Shown piece after piece: positions 1 through 7,224 of a stretch of 47,060 nucleotides of DNA. This DNA is from a virus. The stretch spans positions 1 to 47,060 of IMG/VR virus record IMGVR_UViG_3300028610_000341; one strand, given 5' to 3'. Under the pieces are notes generated by a model. The model made no database searches and was not told the DNA's origin. It saw only the letters and a program-made list of their open reading frames with translations. Both the position numbers and the translations under genes were made by a program. The number at the start of each line of letters is the position of its first letter. The stretch's first letter is position 1.

Positions 1-144
1 CGGGGTGGGCCCTGGTCCTCGCCTTCGTTGTGGTTCCCGGTTCTACCGCTCGGGGACTCTGTCTGTCCCCTGTCGTCCGGCGGGTCTTTGTCGGCAACGG
101 CCCCTGAGGGTCTGCCATCCGGTAGCGGGGTCCGACCCCGCACT
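1..144. repeat. Terminal direct repeat, left copy (144 bp)
   Basis: Bases 1-144 are identical to 46917-47060, the last 144 bases. The match runs exactly from contig start to contig end, as expected for a circular or terminally redundant phage genome assembled with overlapping ends, or for a true direct terminal repeat. It is non-coding and contains two perfect hairpins: GGGGAC/GTCCCC with a 7-nt loop (52-70) and GCGGGGT/ACCCCGC with a CCG loop (125-141). The sequence alone cannot separate an assembly overlap from physical ends. Confidence 0.9.
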
Positions 145-250
145 GCCCTGATATGGAAGGTAGTCAAGTGCCCGCCATGCGCAAGGGGGCCGGGCCATTA
201 CGATGGAACCGCGCGGGAAGCATATATCGTGCCAGGGCCTCTGAGCCGAC

Positions 251-272
251 GAAAAACGGGCCGATATGGCCC
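251..272 (-). terminator. Possible leftward intrinsic terminator
   Basis: Read on the minus strand, GGGCC-ATATC-GGCCC is a 5-bp G/C stem followed at once by G and five T residues. It would stop leftward transcription before it reaches the early leader, so the early promoter would have to lie to its left. The stem is short, so this is tentative. Confidence 0.3.
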
Positions 273-428
273 CTGGACCCAGGTGGGTGCTCAGACCCGA
301 AACGTCGCTCCTGGGCCATCCTGGGCCGCCTGCTGGCGCGTTCTGGTCGCCATTCTGGGGTGGCTCAACGGGCGGGATCGTGCGTCCAGGGGGCCGGACA
401 GTCCTTGTCCTCTATACCCGAAGCCTTA

Positions 429-528
429 CGAAGCTTCGCTCCCATTGCCGACCTTCGGTAAATGCTATGTAATAGTGCTACATAGGGTACCCTCTACGTG
501 TAGGCGGGGCAGTGGCACCGAAGCTTCG
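429..528. promoter_or_regulatory. Cluster of palindromes, possible operator, promoter or origin
   Basis: Two identical 10-bp palindromes CGAAGCTTCG (429-438 and 519-528) stand exactly 90 bp apart. Between them lie an inverted repeat CTATGTA-7nt-TACATAG (465-485), the palindrome GGGTACCC (485-492) and the near-palindrome CTACGTGTAG (494-503). The left arm of the 465-485 repeat overlaps an extended -10-like TGcTATGTA (463-471), with TTGCCG at 445-450 as a weak -35 at 15-bp spacing. Symmetric sites of this density usually bind dimeric proteins. The promoter reading is a guess. Confidence 0.4.
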
Positions 529-660
529 TTCCTTCGGGGTCGCTGCTGCGAACGTGCGAGAGACGTAGCCGAACAATGCAACACGATGCGCAGTGTGTGC
601 CTTCGTTCCCTTCGTACGCTTCACCTTTACCCGATTCCAGAGTGTCGGTATTTTCAGTAC

Positions 661-1137
661 ATGGCATCCAGACCCAAGTGGCGCGCGTTCGAGCGTGCAA
701 TCAATCGAGCGGGCGGCATCGAGGCGATCACCGACTTGGTCGTTGACGGCATGACCGTGAAAGCAATCGGCGCCACGTTCAAAGGTTCGCGTCAGTTGGT
801 CTACAAGTACGTGAACGATCCCAAACATCCTGACCGGCGCCCGCTGTTTCAAAAAGCGCGCACCGACAGCGCCGACGCACTCGCCGAGGACGCGATGGAG
901 ATACTCGACGCGCACGCCGACGACAGTGTTGACGTGCAACGCGCGAACAACCGCGCGAGTCACCGCCGTTGGTTAGCGGGACTGCGCGACCGCGCGGGGT
1001 TCGGCACCAAGGCGGAGGTGGGTACACAACAACTCAACATCGGCGAGCTGCACCTGCACGCACTGCAAGGCGCGCAACGTGTCGCACTCCCCGCCCCTGT
1101 GATACCGGAAGCAGAGTTCACCGTCGAAGATGTGTGA
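661..1137 (+). CDS. terS: Terminase small subunit
   Basis: 158 aa. The N-terminal half has a helix-turn-helix-like stretch (AIGATFKGSRQLVYKYV, about residues 38-54). The second half has the pattern common in phage small terminases, DSADALAEDAMEILD followed by VQRANNRASHRRWLAGLRDRAGFG. In the family this protein recognises packaging-site DNA and hands it to the large terminase. It is the first gene of the rightward arm and is separated from terL (3410) by several small genes. The ATG at 661 is chosen because protein-like sequence begins there; no good ribosome binding site is visible, and upstream in-frame ATGs (for example near 584) have none either. Confidence 0.7.
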   Translation: MASRPKWRAFERAINRAGGIEAITDLVVDGMTVKAIGATFKGSRQLVYKYVNDPKHPDRRPLFQKARTDSADALAEDAMEILDAHADDSVDVQRANNRASHRRWLAGLRDRAGFGTKAEVGTQQLNIGELHLHALQGAQRVALPAPVIPEAEFTVEDV

Positions 1138-1243
1138 GCCCCTACTTGAGATGGCGCTCGTGTTCTACCGCGTGCTGTCGATCACCGCTGCGAGCGCCGT
1201 CGTCATGGCCGCGTGCGCAGTCATACGAACATTGCGGAGGTGA
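1130..1243 (+). CDS. Small membrane protein (37 aa)
   Basis: A 37-aa frame starts inside the end of the small terminase gene (ATGTGTGA coupling) and ends just before the next gene. Residues about 8-31 form one hydrophobic membrane helix (MALVFYRVLSITAASAVVMA...), followed by a basic tail VIRTLRR. Translational coupling and the membrane pattern support a real gene. A holin-like or other membrane role is possible but unproven. Confidence 0.45.
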   Translation: MCEPLLEMALVFYRVLSITAASAVVMAACAVIRTLRR

Positions 1244-1246
1244 GTG

Positions 1247-1441
1247 ATGAGCAAGCGAACGAAGGCGGGACCAGCAAAGAAGTCGACGCGCAAGCCAATC
1301 AACATCGCGGGCATCGCGAACGCCGCACTGTCCGCACGTCCGGCACGCACGGCACCCAAGGCGCGCAAGTCAACGGCGCAGGGTAGCACTGCCGCATCAC
1401 GGAGAGCAGCAACAGCAGCCAGCCGAAAGGGGCGCAAGTAA
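1247..1441 (+). CDS. Small very basic, Ala/Lys/Arg-rich protein
   Basis: 64 aa. ATG 1247 is preferred over GTG 1244 because GGAGG at 1236-1240 lies 6 nt upstream. The sequence is low in complexity and strongly cationic (KRTKAGPAKKSTRK at the N-terminus, SRRAATAASRKGRK at the C-terminus) with a short hydrophobic centre, INIAGIANAALSA. The composition resembles histone H1-like tails, which suggests nucleic-acid binding or DNA condensation during packaging. No family is recognised. Confidence 0.6.
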   Translation: MSKRTKAGPAKKSTRKPINIAGIANAALSARPARTAPKARKSTAQGSTAASRRAATAASRKGRK

Positions 1442-1623
1442 TGGAGAGCAAAGCGGGTAAGTGGGCCGCGGTCATCGTGGGGTCAGTGGTTGCATTGATC
1501 GGTGGCTACGGTGTCACCTGGGCCAACCTCAGCGACGTGATGGGTGGTCTGATGCTGGTGCTCGGGCTGGGTGTGGCATTCACCCCGAAGGTGGTGACCA
1601 CGTTCAAGGCATGGCGCAAGTAG
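1441..1623 (+). CDS. Small two-helix membrane protein, holin-like
   Basis: 60 aa, started by TAATG coupling to the previous gene. Two hydrophobic segments (about residues 9-25 and 34-47) are separated by a short turn with N and D, and the protein ends in a basic tail TFKAWRK. The size and topology fit a class II holin, but such proteins cannot be assigned by sequence alone. A second holin candidate is at 14939-15163. Confidence 0.5.
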   Translation: MESKAGKWAAVIVGSVVALIGGYGVTWANLSDVMGGLMLVLGLGVAFTPKVVTTFKAWRK

Positions 1624-1769
1624 AGGCCGAACATGGACACAAGAGCGCGCGGGCCGGGAGCTGGCCCTTACATAATACGCGCGCGTGAGAACACCGTACT
1701 TACTGACATACTGACCACGTGGCACGTACCCAAGTAAGTAAGGACGATCACGAAGCGAGGGGACGCACG

Positions 1770-1862
1770 ATGTCAAGCCCCCAACATCTCAGTCTCGAAG
1801 TGGGTGGACCCCGGTTAGTCAAGGGATACTGCGATGATGGATGGCATGAATCATATTGTTAG
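1770..1862 (+). CDS. Possible 30-aa peptide
   Basis: A short ATG frame has a good ribosome binding site (GAGGGG, 7 nt upstream). It encodes a hydrophilic peptide ending in YCDDGWHESYC with two cysteines. Its stop codon lies inside the iron-box-like palindrome. No family is known and the length is within chance expectation, so this is low confidence. Confidence 0.2.
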   Translation: MSSPQHLSLEVGGPRLVKGYCDDGWHESYC

Positions 1863-1877
1863 GCAAGCCTAACTCAA
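1859..1877. promoter_or_regulatory. DtxR/IdeR iron-box-like palindrome
   Basis: The sequence is TTAGGCAAGCCTAACTCAA. It agrees at 15 of 19 positions with the DtxR consensus as I recall it (TTAGGTTAGCCTAACCTAA), and the core arms TTAGGC/GCCTAA are perfect. The first site half is better conserved than the last five bases. It could be a host iron-regulator site, or simply another phage operator. Confidence 0.3.
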
Positions 1878-2077
1878 GAAGCGTGCGACAAAAGGCGTGC
1901 CACCTCAGTCCCCACGTACCATGCCAGCACGCGGGCACGTATCTTGAAGCCAGTATCTCAGTAGCATGGCACGATTCGTGGTGGAGCTAAGTCGTTGCGC
2001 CACTTACACTTACGGGCCACCCCCTTTGGGGCCCCAAATCGAGGTGTAGTACGGCGCGGCGGTATTGCCCGCTGATC

Positions 2078-2110
2078 CAGAAAAAATATTTTCCATCTTC
2101 TGGAAAATGG
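2078..2110. promoter_or_regulatory. A/T-rich island with inverted repeat
   Basis: ATTTTCCA-TCTTC-TGGAAAAT (2088-2108) is an 8-bp inverted repeat inside a strikingly A/T-rich patch of a G/C-rich genome. An outer pair, CCAGAA/TTCTGG, overlaps it (2078-2103). On the minus strand the hairpin is followed by ATTTTTTC, so it could end leftward transcripts. It could also be an easily melted element. Confidence 0.35.
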
Positions 2111-2201
2111 AAAACGGGCGGTGGGGGCCAGTGAAGTCCCCGGAAAGGGGGCGGGGTGGCCGCCTCGCCGCCACAGCTAAACACTGAAAGGACACGGACT
2201 T

Positions 2202-2321
2202 ATGATCGAAATACTGCTCGTCGCGATATTGGTAGTTCAGCTCTGCGCTCACGGATGCCCGATCTGTAATGGCGTCAGAAAGCGGATCCGGCGACGTGTC
2301 AAGCTCTTGAGGCGCGGGTAA
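2202..2321 (+). CDS. Small membrane protein with CxxC and basic tail (39 aa)
   Basis: The peptide has a hydrophobic N-terminus (about residues 3-14), then CAHGCPIC and a strongly basic end (RKRIRRRVKLLRRG). A purine-rich ribosome binding site GAAAGGA lies upstream, and its stop overlaps the next start (TAATG at 2319-2323). This coupling argues for a real gene. Function is unknown; it is probably membrane-anchored, with a positively charged tail that could bind nucleic acid. Confidence 0.5.
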   Translation: MIEILLVAILVVQLCAHGCPICNGVRKRIRRRVKLLRRG

Positions 2322-2911
2322 TGCCACACGTCAACAGCAACCTGACGGACGCCATCGCGCTCCCGATCAAGGACTACACGTACTCGGCCACCATCCCAAT
2401 CCCACCCACCGAGATGCTCTACAAGAGCTTCACCGTGGACGGCGCTGACCAGGGGTCCATCGACATGGCGGTCGACGGCACCACGCCCATCAGCTTCCGG
2501 TACACGGTGCCAGAGGGCCGTATAGCCCTGCCGCACCGCGTGATCTTCGCGCTGATGGACATCAACATCCAGTACGAGTTCTTCGCCGGGCTCGGCGCGG
2601 TGCTCGCGAACGGCATCCAGATACGCCTGCTCGACACGGACGACTCGGTCCTGCTGGACTTCACGAACGGCGTGCCGATCAAGAGCACGCACGAGTTCGT
2701 CGTTCTCGCGGGCGGGGACGTGAACATCCTGCAGACCAGTCTCGGGGTCGACCCGGACATGGTCGGCATACGCTGGACCCTCGACAAGACGGGCTACGTG
2801 CCGTACCTGACGGCCGGGCAGTCGTTCGAGATTCTCATCAGTGACAACCTTGCGGCGGTCGATCACCTGCACGCGTTCGTGCAGGGGCGGGTCGTATCGC
2901 CCACGCACTAA
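2321..2911 (+). CDS. Hypothetical, probably beta-rich virion protein
   Basis: 196 aa. The sequence alternates hydrophobic and polar residues as in a beta-sandwich, with no signal, membrane segment or catalytic motif. Features include FRYTVPEGRIALPHRVIF near residue 65 and a C-terminal LTAGQSFEILISDNLAAVDHLHAFVQGR. It starts by TAATG overlap with the gene before and lies just ahead of the terminase and structural genes. A decoration or minor structural role is plausible by location, but I do not recognise the family. Confidence 0.6.
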   Translation: MPHVNSNLTDAIALPIKDYTYSATIPIPPTEMLYKSFTVDGADQGSIDMAVDGTTPISFRYTVPEGRIALPHRVIFALMDINIQYEFFAGLGAVLANGIQIRLLDTDDSVLLDFTNGVPIKSTHEFVVLAGGDVNILQTSLGVDPDMVGIRWTLDKTGYVPYLTAGQSFEILISDNLAAVDHLHAFVQGRVVSPTH

Positions 2912-2929
2912 GAGGCTAAGGAGGCCGAC

Positions 2930-3151
2930 ATGGAAAAGATGGGCAAAGCAATCAGCATCACGGACCTGGAAGCGGAGTTGAGCAACGTGCAACCGCACCC
3001 GCGCCTGCAGGACTTGCTGGACGACGGCTGGCAGGTCGTGTCGCAGGTTCGCAGCTTCGGCGACACGACGACGCGATACTACCTCGAACGGAAGCCCGTC
3101 AAGGAGCACGTGCAGCGGCGGAACGTGTGGCGCCCCGCGTGGTGCATGTGA
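2930..3151 (+). CDS. Small hypothetical protein, DUF4177-like pattern
   Basis: 73 aa with a clear ribosome binding site (aaggagg, about 7 nt before ATG 2930). The core LLDDGWQVVSQVRSFGDTTTRYYLERK resembles the short beta-hairpin proteins of the DUF4177 type, in which a conserved GW is followed by strands ending in a basic residue. The match is by eye only. It ends ATGTGA, overlapping the next frame. Confidence 0.55.
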   Translation: MEKMGKAISITDLEAELSNVQPHPRLQDLLDDGWQVVSQVRSFGDTTTRYYLERKPVKEHVQRRNVWRPAWCM

Positions 3152-3420
3152 AGTTCCGTGCAGCGGGCCGACCGCTGGTAGCGTTCTGTCACGATGGCAA
3201 GTACCGGCCGCGCTGGCACACCGTCGAGCGGTGGCGCCGCGAGCAGATCGATGACGCAGAATCTGCGGACTTTGCGCGGCGAATCTCCGCAGTCGTCAAC
3301 CGCCGCGTGACGCTGTGGACTGCCGACCTATACATCCGCGCCGCGTTCCCGCCCCGCATTCTGATGCCGGACGGCAGCGCGCGCCACATGACGAGGGAGA
3401 GGTGCCGCTTTGATCGCTGA
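3127..3420 (+). CDS. Hypothetical protein between small genes and terL
   Basis: Up to 97 aa. No ATG is available; GTG at 3127, 3139, 3142 or 3148 could start it, and none has a strong ribosome binding site. The sequence has RPLVAFCHDGKYRPRWHTVERWRREQ and a basic C-terminus. It overlaps the first 11 bases of terL, so it probably helps couple terL translation. No family is recognised. Confidence 0.5.
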   Translation: MAPRVVHVKFRAAGRPLVAFCHDGKYRPRWHTVERWRREQIDDAESADFARRISAVVNRRVTLWTADLYIRAAFPPRILMPDGSARHMTRERCRFDR

Positions 3421-4903
3421 CAACAATCCGAACGCGGACAAGAACCCATTCGTCGAGTTCGTGAACCGCTTCGGCCCGCCCGCGGGCGAGGAAGGGCCCG
3501 TCAACTTCTGTCGCGAGGTGCTAGGCGTCGATCCAGACGACTGGCAGCTCGTCGTACTGCGTGCGTACGGGCGCGGTGAGCGCAAAATCAGTATCGCATC
3601 ATGCCATGGACCGGGTAAGACCGCCGTAGCAGCGTGGGTGACAGTGCACCAACTGGTGTGCCGGTTCCCGCAGAAGACTGCCGTGACCGCCCCGTCCAAG
3701 GGCCAGATGTACGATGCGTACTACGCGGAGCTGGTGAAGTGGATGAACAAACTGCCGCCCGCGATCCTGTCACTGTACGACATCCGCACGGAGCGCATCA
3801 CGCTCAAGGCGGCGCCGAAGGAATCGTTCGTGTCGGTGCGTACGGCGAAGGCAGACCAACCGGAGGCGCTGCAGGGCATCCATTGTGACGATGGCTGGGT
3901 GCTAATGATCGCCGACGAAGCGTCCGGCGTGCCGGAGAAGGTGTTTGAGGCCGCCATCGGCTCGATGTCCGGCGAGAACGTCACGACGCTGCTGCTGTCG
4001 AACCCTGTCAGAAGCCAGGGGTACTTTTTCAACAGTCAGACGAGCACGAAGGGTTGGATCCGGCTACGGATCACGGCCGTGCCGCCGTCAGACGGCGAAA
4101 CGCTCGATGAGAACGAATACTACTCGGAACGGCCGGGCGCGAAGTTCGTGCAGGACGTTATCGATGAATACGGGCTCGATTCCAACGCGTACCGCATCCG
4201 GGCGCTCGGATTGTTCCCCAAATCGGACGACGACACCATTATCCCGTTCGAGTTGGTCGACGCGGCGCTCACACGCGACGTGGTCGGCTACAGCCGCTCC
4301 CCCATCGTCTGGGGAGTCGACGTAGCGCGCGGGGGCGGCGATTTGAGCACTCTCGCGAAGCGACAGGCGTACATGCAGCTCGAACGCGTCAAGGTGCTGC
4401 CGGAATCGCGCGACATCATGATCGTGACCGGCTGGATCAAGGCGGAGTGGGATATGACGCCCCTGGACTCGCGCCCGGAAGAAATATGCGTCGATGTGAT
4501 CGGCGTGGGCGCTGGTGTCGCGGACAGGCTGAGGGAGTTGGGCCTCCCGGCCCGCGGCATCAACGTCTCGGAGAATAGCGCGCTCAACCGGCAGCGATTC
4601 CGCAATCTGCGGACGGAGCTGTGGTTCAAGATGCAGGAATGGTTCAGGGCGCGTAACTGCAAGATTTTCAAGGATGACAAGCTCATCGCGGAGCTGGTCG
4701 GCCAAAAGTACAAGATCATCGAATCGAACGGCAAGGTCTGGGCGCTGGGCAAGGATGACATGCGCAAACACCTACGCCGCTCGCCGGATCGCGCGGACGC
4801 GTTCATGCTGACGTTCGCGGGCAACGCACTCGCTGCGATGTTCGGCGGGAAACAAAAGAGCTGGGACAAGCCGCTGCGGCGCAAGATAAAGGGGGTTGTA
4901 TAA
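3410..4903 (+). CDS. terL: Terminase large subunit
   Basis: 497 aa. This is the packaging motor ATPase and headful or site-specific nuclease. The N-terminal ATPase has Walker A SCHGPGKT (64-71), Walker B VLMIADE with catalytic Glu about 170, and a coupling motif TLLLSNP (193-199). The C-terminal RNase H-like nuclease shows VWGVDVARGGGD (Asp about 304), EICVDVIG (Asp about 362) and SPDRADA (Asp about 460 and 463), so all the acidic metal ligands are present. Start TTG/ATG choice: translation begins at 3410 inside the end of the previous gene (the codon read is TTG or a near neighbour preceded by gagggagagg). The gene ends TAATG-coupled to the next. Confidence 0.95.
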   Translation: MIADNNPNADKNPFVEFVNRFGPPAGEEGPVNFCREVLGVDPDDWQLVVLRAYGRGERKISIASCHGPGKTAVAAWVTVHQLVCRFPQKTAVTAPSKGQMYDAYYAELVKWMNKLPPAILSLYDIRTERITLKAAPKESFVSVRTAKADQPEALQGIHCDDGWVLMIADEASGVPEKVFEAAIGSMSGENVTTLLLSNPVRSQGYFFNSQTSTKGWIRLRITAVPPSDGETLDENEYYSERPGAKFVQDVIDEYGLDSNAYRIRALGLFPKSDDDTIIPFELVDAALTRDVVGYSRSPIVWGVDVARGGGDLSTLAKRQAYMQLERVKVLPESRDIMIVTGWIKAEWDMTPLDSRPEEICVDVIGVGAGVADRLRELGLPARGINVSENSALNRQRFRNLRTELWFKMQEWFRARNCKIFKDDKLIAELVGQKYKIIESNGKVWALGKDDMRKHLRRSPDRADAFMLTFAGNALAAMFGGKQKSWDKPLRRKIKGVV

Positions 4904-5328
4904 TGGGGAGGAACATAGTTGTGGCGGCGAAGAACGACGGGCTGTCGAGAGCTGATAAGACTGCCATCGTCGAGAGTGTGGTGGCGGACTGCATGACAAT
5001 GCTGCCGTTCCAGCGCGACATCGAAATCGTGTACAAGAACCACCCAAGCGACTTCGCGAACATCTCGACGGAGGGCCGCTACTTCCGCGCGGAAGTCATG
5101 GTAGACATCGACCGGCACAACACGCGCCGGGAGTTGGCCGGGAGCGCGTTCCACGAGATGATGCACCTGTTGATCGAGCCACTCGCCACGCAGGCGGAGC
5201 GTCTTGCGAAAGTCTCGCAAGACCCGAAGGTCCACAAAAAGAATGTGGCCGACGCAATCGAAGCAGCCACGAGCGCCATTGAGAAGATGTTCTTCCCCAC
5301 GGTGTTCCCTGAGTACAACGAGGAGTAG
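4903..5328 (+). CDS. Putative zinc metallopeptidase-like protein (HExxH)
   Basis: 141 aa, coupled to terL by TAATG. It contains HEMMH at residues 84-88, followed by LLIEPLATQAERLAK, so the HExxH helix and a possible third ligand (Glu 92) are visible. The middle has IEIVYKNHPSDF and VMVDIDRH, consistent with the strands that precede an HExxH helix in small zincin-like domains. A protease next to terL is not the usual capsid protease position. It could mature a virion protein or act on a host target, or the zinc site may be structural. Confidence 0.6.
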   Translation: MGRNIVVAAKNDGLSRADKTAIVESVVADCMTMLPFQRDIEIVYKNHPSDFANISTEGRYFRAEVMVDIDRHNTRRELAGSAFHEMMHLLIEPLATQAERLAKVSQDPKVHKKNVADAIEAATSAIEKMFFPTVFPEYNEE

Positions 5329-5331
5329 GAT

Positions 5332-6873
5332 ATGCCATTCACCGTAGTTTCAAACGGCTTGATCGCCCGCGACACGTTCGAGCGCGGCGATAGCGCCACG
5401 GTCGGCAACGACTGGGACGAAACGGTCCGCGGTACGGGGGCGATGAAGATCGAGAGTAACAACCTGGACTCAGGCGTCACGAGCGGCGTCGAGCAGGTCG
5501 TCAAGGAAGGACACGTTGGCGGGCCCATAGAAATTCCGGTGGGCGACACCATCGTGCAGATCAACGGCGACATGAGCTTGGCGGGCGGCGACCGCTGTCA
5601 GATCATGGTGCGTACCAATGAAAAGGTGGCGGGCACAGGGTCCGAGTCCAGTTACCTCGCGTACATGAGCGACGACGCCCAGGGCCTCGCGGTCTACAAG
5701 TATCTCGCTGGTGCGGTGGATGACTCCGCCCTGACCACTTGGTCGGTGGGGAACAGCACGCGCACGTTGCGGTTGGTCCTGGAGGACAACGGTAGTTCGC
5801 ACGTCGTCACGGCCCTCGTGTCAGAGTGGTTGATCGACACGGACGACCTGACGAAGGACTTCACGGCCGCGACCCCCGCGACCATCACGGATAGCGTGTC
5901 GCCCATCGAGGCGACCGGCGATACGACCGACGTTGCCATTCTGACCGTCGACGACGTGCACATGCGGAACCACATCGTCATGGGCCGGGGTGTCACCGTC
6001 ACGGGCCTGCCGACCGGATACAAGGTCAGCGGGAACCAGGGCGTCACAAAGGTCACGGAGAGCGGCGGAAGCGCGACGATCAACGTCGACGCCCTCGCGC
6101 TGCCGATCATGCGCATTGGCGTGTACAGCGACGGGGATGTGCTGCAGGACGTGGACACGCCGGACGCGGACGCATGGGGCGGGGCTACCGTCGCATGGAC
6201 CGCGACGGGCGAGACGACCGAGGGCGATCCGACCGACATCGACTGGGCCATGAACTTCCGAAGCACGGTCGGTTACATCACGGACGGCGCGAACCAGTAC
6301 CACCTTGCCACCGGGGACGAGTACCCGCAAACGCGGGGCGGACTGACGTGTGGTTGGGACGAAGTCGCTTTCGCGGCGTCGATCAGCCTGCGGGACAGGG
6401 ACAATGTCAATGACGTACGGCTGGCGGGGGCGTGGGAGAAGGCAAACACGCACGCGGTGCCGAACGCGCTTCGTATCGACCTGCCGAACGGGTTCTACGA
6501 CGTTTCCCTCGCGGCCGGTGACCACGGGTCCACCGTGTGGGACATGCGGTGCTATGTCGCGGACAGCGGACTGCCACGGATCAGTATCGACACGACGGTC
6601 GACCTTGCGCCGGACAGCTACTGGGACGCGGAGGAGACGGAGCACACGGAATCAACGTGGGTGTCGACGGGCGCGGACGTGAAGGTGCGTATTGAGATCA
6701 CGACTGGCATCATGAGAGTAATACTCGGCGGAACGGGCGAGGGAACGGGACACTCCCGAATCGCGCACTTCCGCATTGAGGGAGTTGCCCCGGTAGTTGC
6801 AGGCGGGGCGGGTGGAACGGGCGGAGCAACGCGGGGGATCATTCTGAGACGCCGCCGTAGACTTGAACGGTAG
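5332..6873 (+). CDS. Large surface or fibre-type virion protein with lectin-like domains
   Basis: 513 aa. The N-terminal half (about 1-220) has the pattern of a LamG or concanavalin-like sandwich: ARDTFERGDSATVGNDW near the start, then YLAYMSDDAQGLAVYKYLAG and TRTLRLVLEDNG. The C-terminal half has a second all-beta domain (GFYDVSLAAGDHGSTVWDMR..., near 380-400) like carbohydrate-binding modules. It ends in a Gly-rich linker GGAGGTGGATRG and a short very basic tail ILRRRRRLER. It probably sits on the virion surface and binds glycans. The Gly-linker plus basic tail resembles a sorting or attachment signal, but this is inference. Confidence 0.6.
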   Translation: MPFTVVSNGLIARDTFERGDSATVGNDWDETVRGTGAMKIESNNLDSGVTSGVEQVVKEGHVGGPIEIPVGDTIVQINGDMSLAGGDRCQIMVRTNEKVAGTGSESSYLAYMSDDAQGLAVYKYLAGAVDDSALTTWSVGNSTRTLRLVLEDNGSSHVVTALVSEWLIDTDDLTKDFTAATPATITDSVSPIEATGDTTDVAILTVDDVHMRNHIVMGRGVTVTGLPTGYKVSGNQGVTKVTESGGSATINVDALALPIMRIGVYSDGDVLQDVDTPDADAWGGATVAWTATGETTEGDPTDIDWAMNFRSTVGYITDGANQYHLATGDEYPQTRGGLTCGWDEVAFAASISLRDRDNVNDVRLAGAWEKANTHAVPNALRIDLPNGFYDVSLAAGDHGSTVWDMRCYVADSGLPRISIDTTVDLAPDSYWDAEETEHTESTWVSTGADVKVRIEITTGIMRVILGGTGEGTGHSRIAHFRIEGVAPVVAGGAGGTGGATRGIILRRRRRLER

Positions 6874-6893
6874 GAACCAAGGAGGAACACACA

Positions 6894-7220
6894 ATGAGAG
6901 ATCAAGAGAGGGAAACCTTCGCGGTTCCCGTAACGAGCGGCCTCGCGCCGGAGAGCATCATACTCTCGCAACCGAACCTGGAAGTCGCGATTCTGGTCGA
7001 AGACCTGGGGCTCGCCACGGACGTGCTCGTCAAGCGGCGCGTTCTGCGCGAGGGCGGGACCGAATCGGTCGCGACCGACTGGATCGACTCCGGCCTGGAC
7101 GACATCACGGCCGTTGGCCTGACGACCTGGACGGGCGTCAGTGGCTTCCCGGTGAAGATCGAGTGCGACAGTGGCGGGACGGCCGGTGACGTAGTCATCA
7201 GCGCCAAGAGCTGGTACTAA
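6894..7220 (+). CDS. Hypothetical small beta-rich structural protein
   Basis: 108 aa with a good ribosome binding site (aaggagg upstream). The sequence is strand-rich (TSGLAPESIILSQPNLEVAILVEDLG; SGFPVKIECDSGGTAGDVVISAKSWY). It lies immediately before the portal gene and after the lectin-like protein. It may be a head decoration or connector accessory protein. No family is recognised. Confidence 0.5.
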   Translation: MRDQERETFAVPVTSGLAPESIILSQPNLEVAILVEDLGLATDVLVKRRVLREGGTESVATDWIDSGLDDITAVGLTTWTGVSGFPVKIECDSGGTAGDVVISAKSWY

Positions 7221-7224
7221 GCCG

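Larger units (their letters stand above)
1..660. other. Non-coding control region between the early and late arms, left part
   Basis: No convincing gene lies here. Reading frames that cross it lack ribosome binding sites and have unnatural composition. Joined across the terminal repeat to 46743-47060, it forms one divergent region of about 830 bp that must hold the control signals for both the leftward early operon and the rightward late operon. It contains hairpins at 52-70, 125-141, 258-272 and 272-283 (CCTGG-AC-CCAGG), a direct repeat of cctgggcc near 309-326, and a dense cluster of palindromes at 429-528. An origin or packaging site could also be here, but nothing identifies one. Confidence 0.7.
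1624..2201. other. Non-coding, structured 578-bp intergenic region
   Basis: This gap interrupts an otherwise tightly packed rightward arm. It holds an inverted repeat ACTTACT/AGTAAGT (1698-1704 and 1733-1739) enclosing the palindrome CCACGTGG (1715-1722), an iron-box-like site (1859-1877), a perfect 14-bp palindrome TTTGGGGCCCCAAA (2025-2038), and an A/T-rich hairpin (2088-2108). A GGGCC/GGCCC hairpin occurs at about 1648-1664. The only plausible coding stretch is a 30-codon frame at 1770. It may carry the promoter of the structural operon, an origin, or a small RNA. Confidence 0.6.

Noticed and set aside
28-660. Upstream extension of the small terminase reading frame
   Set aside because: The frame is open but has no ribosome binding site and unnatural composition before residue 1 of the terminase at 661.
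2249-3109. 286-codon leftward frame opposite the structural gene at 2321
   Set aside because: Arg/Val/His-rich antisense shadow with no start signals.
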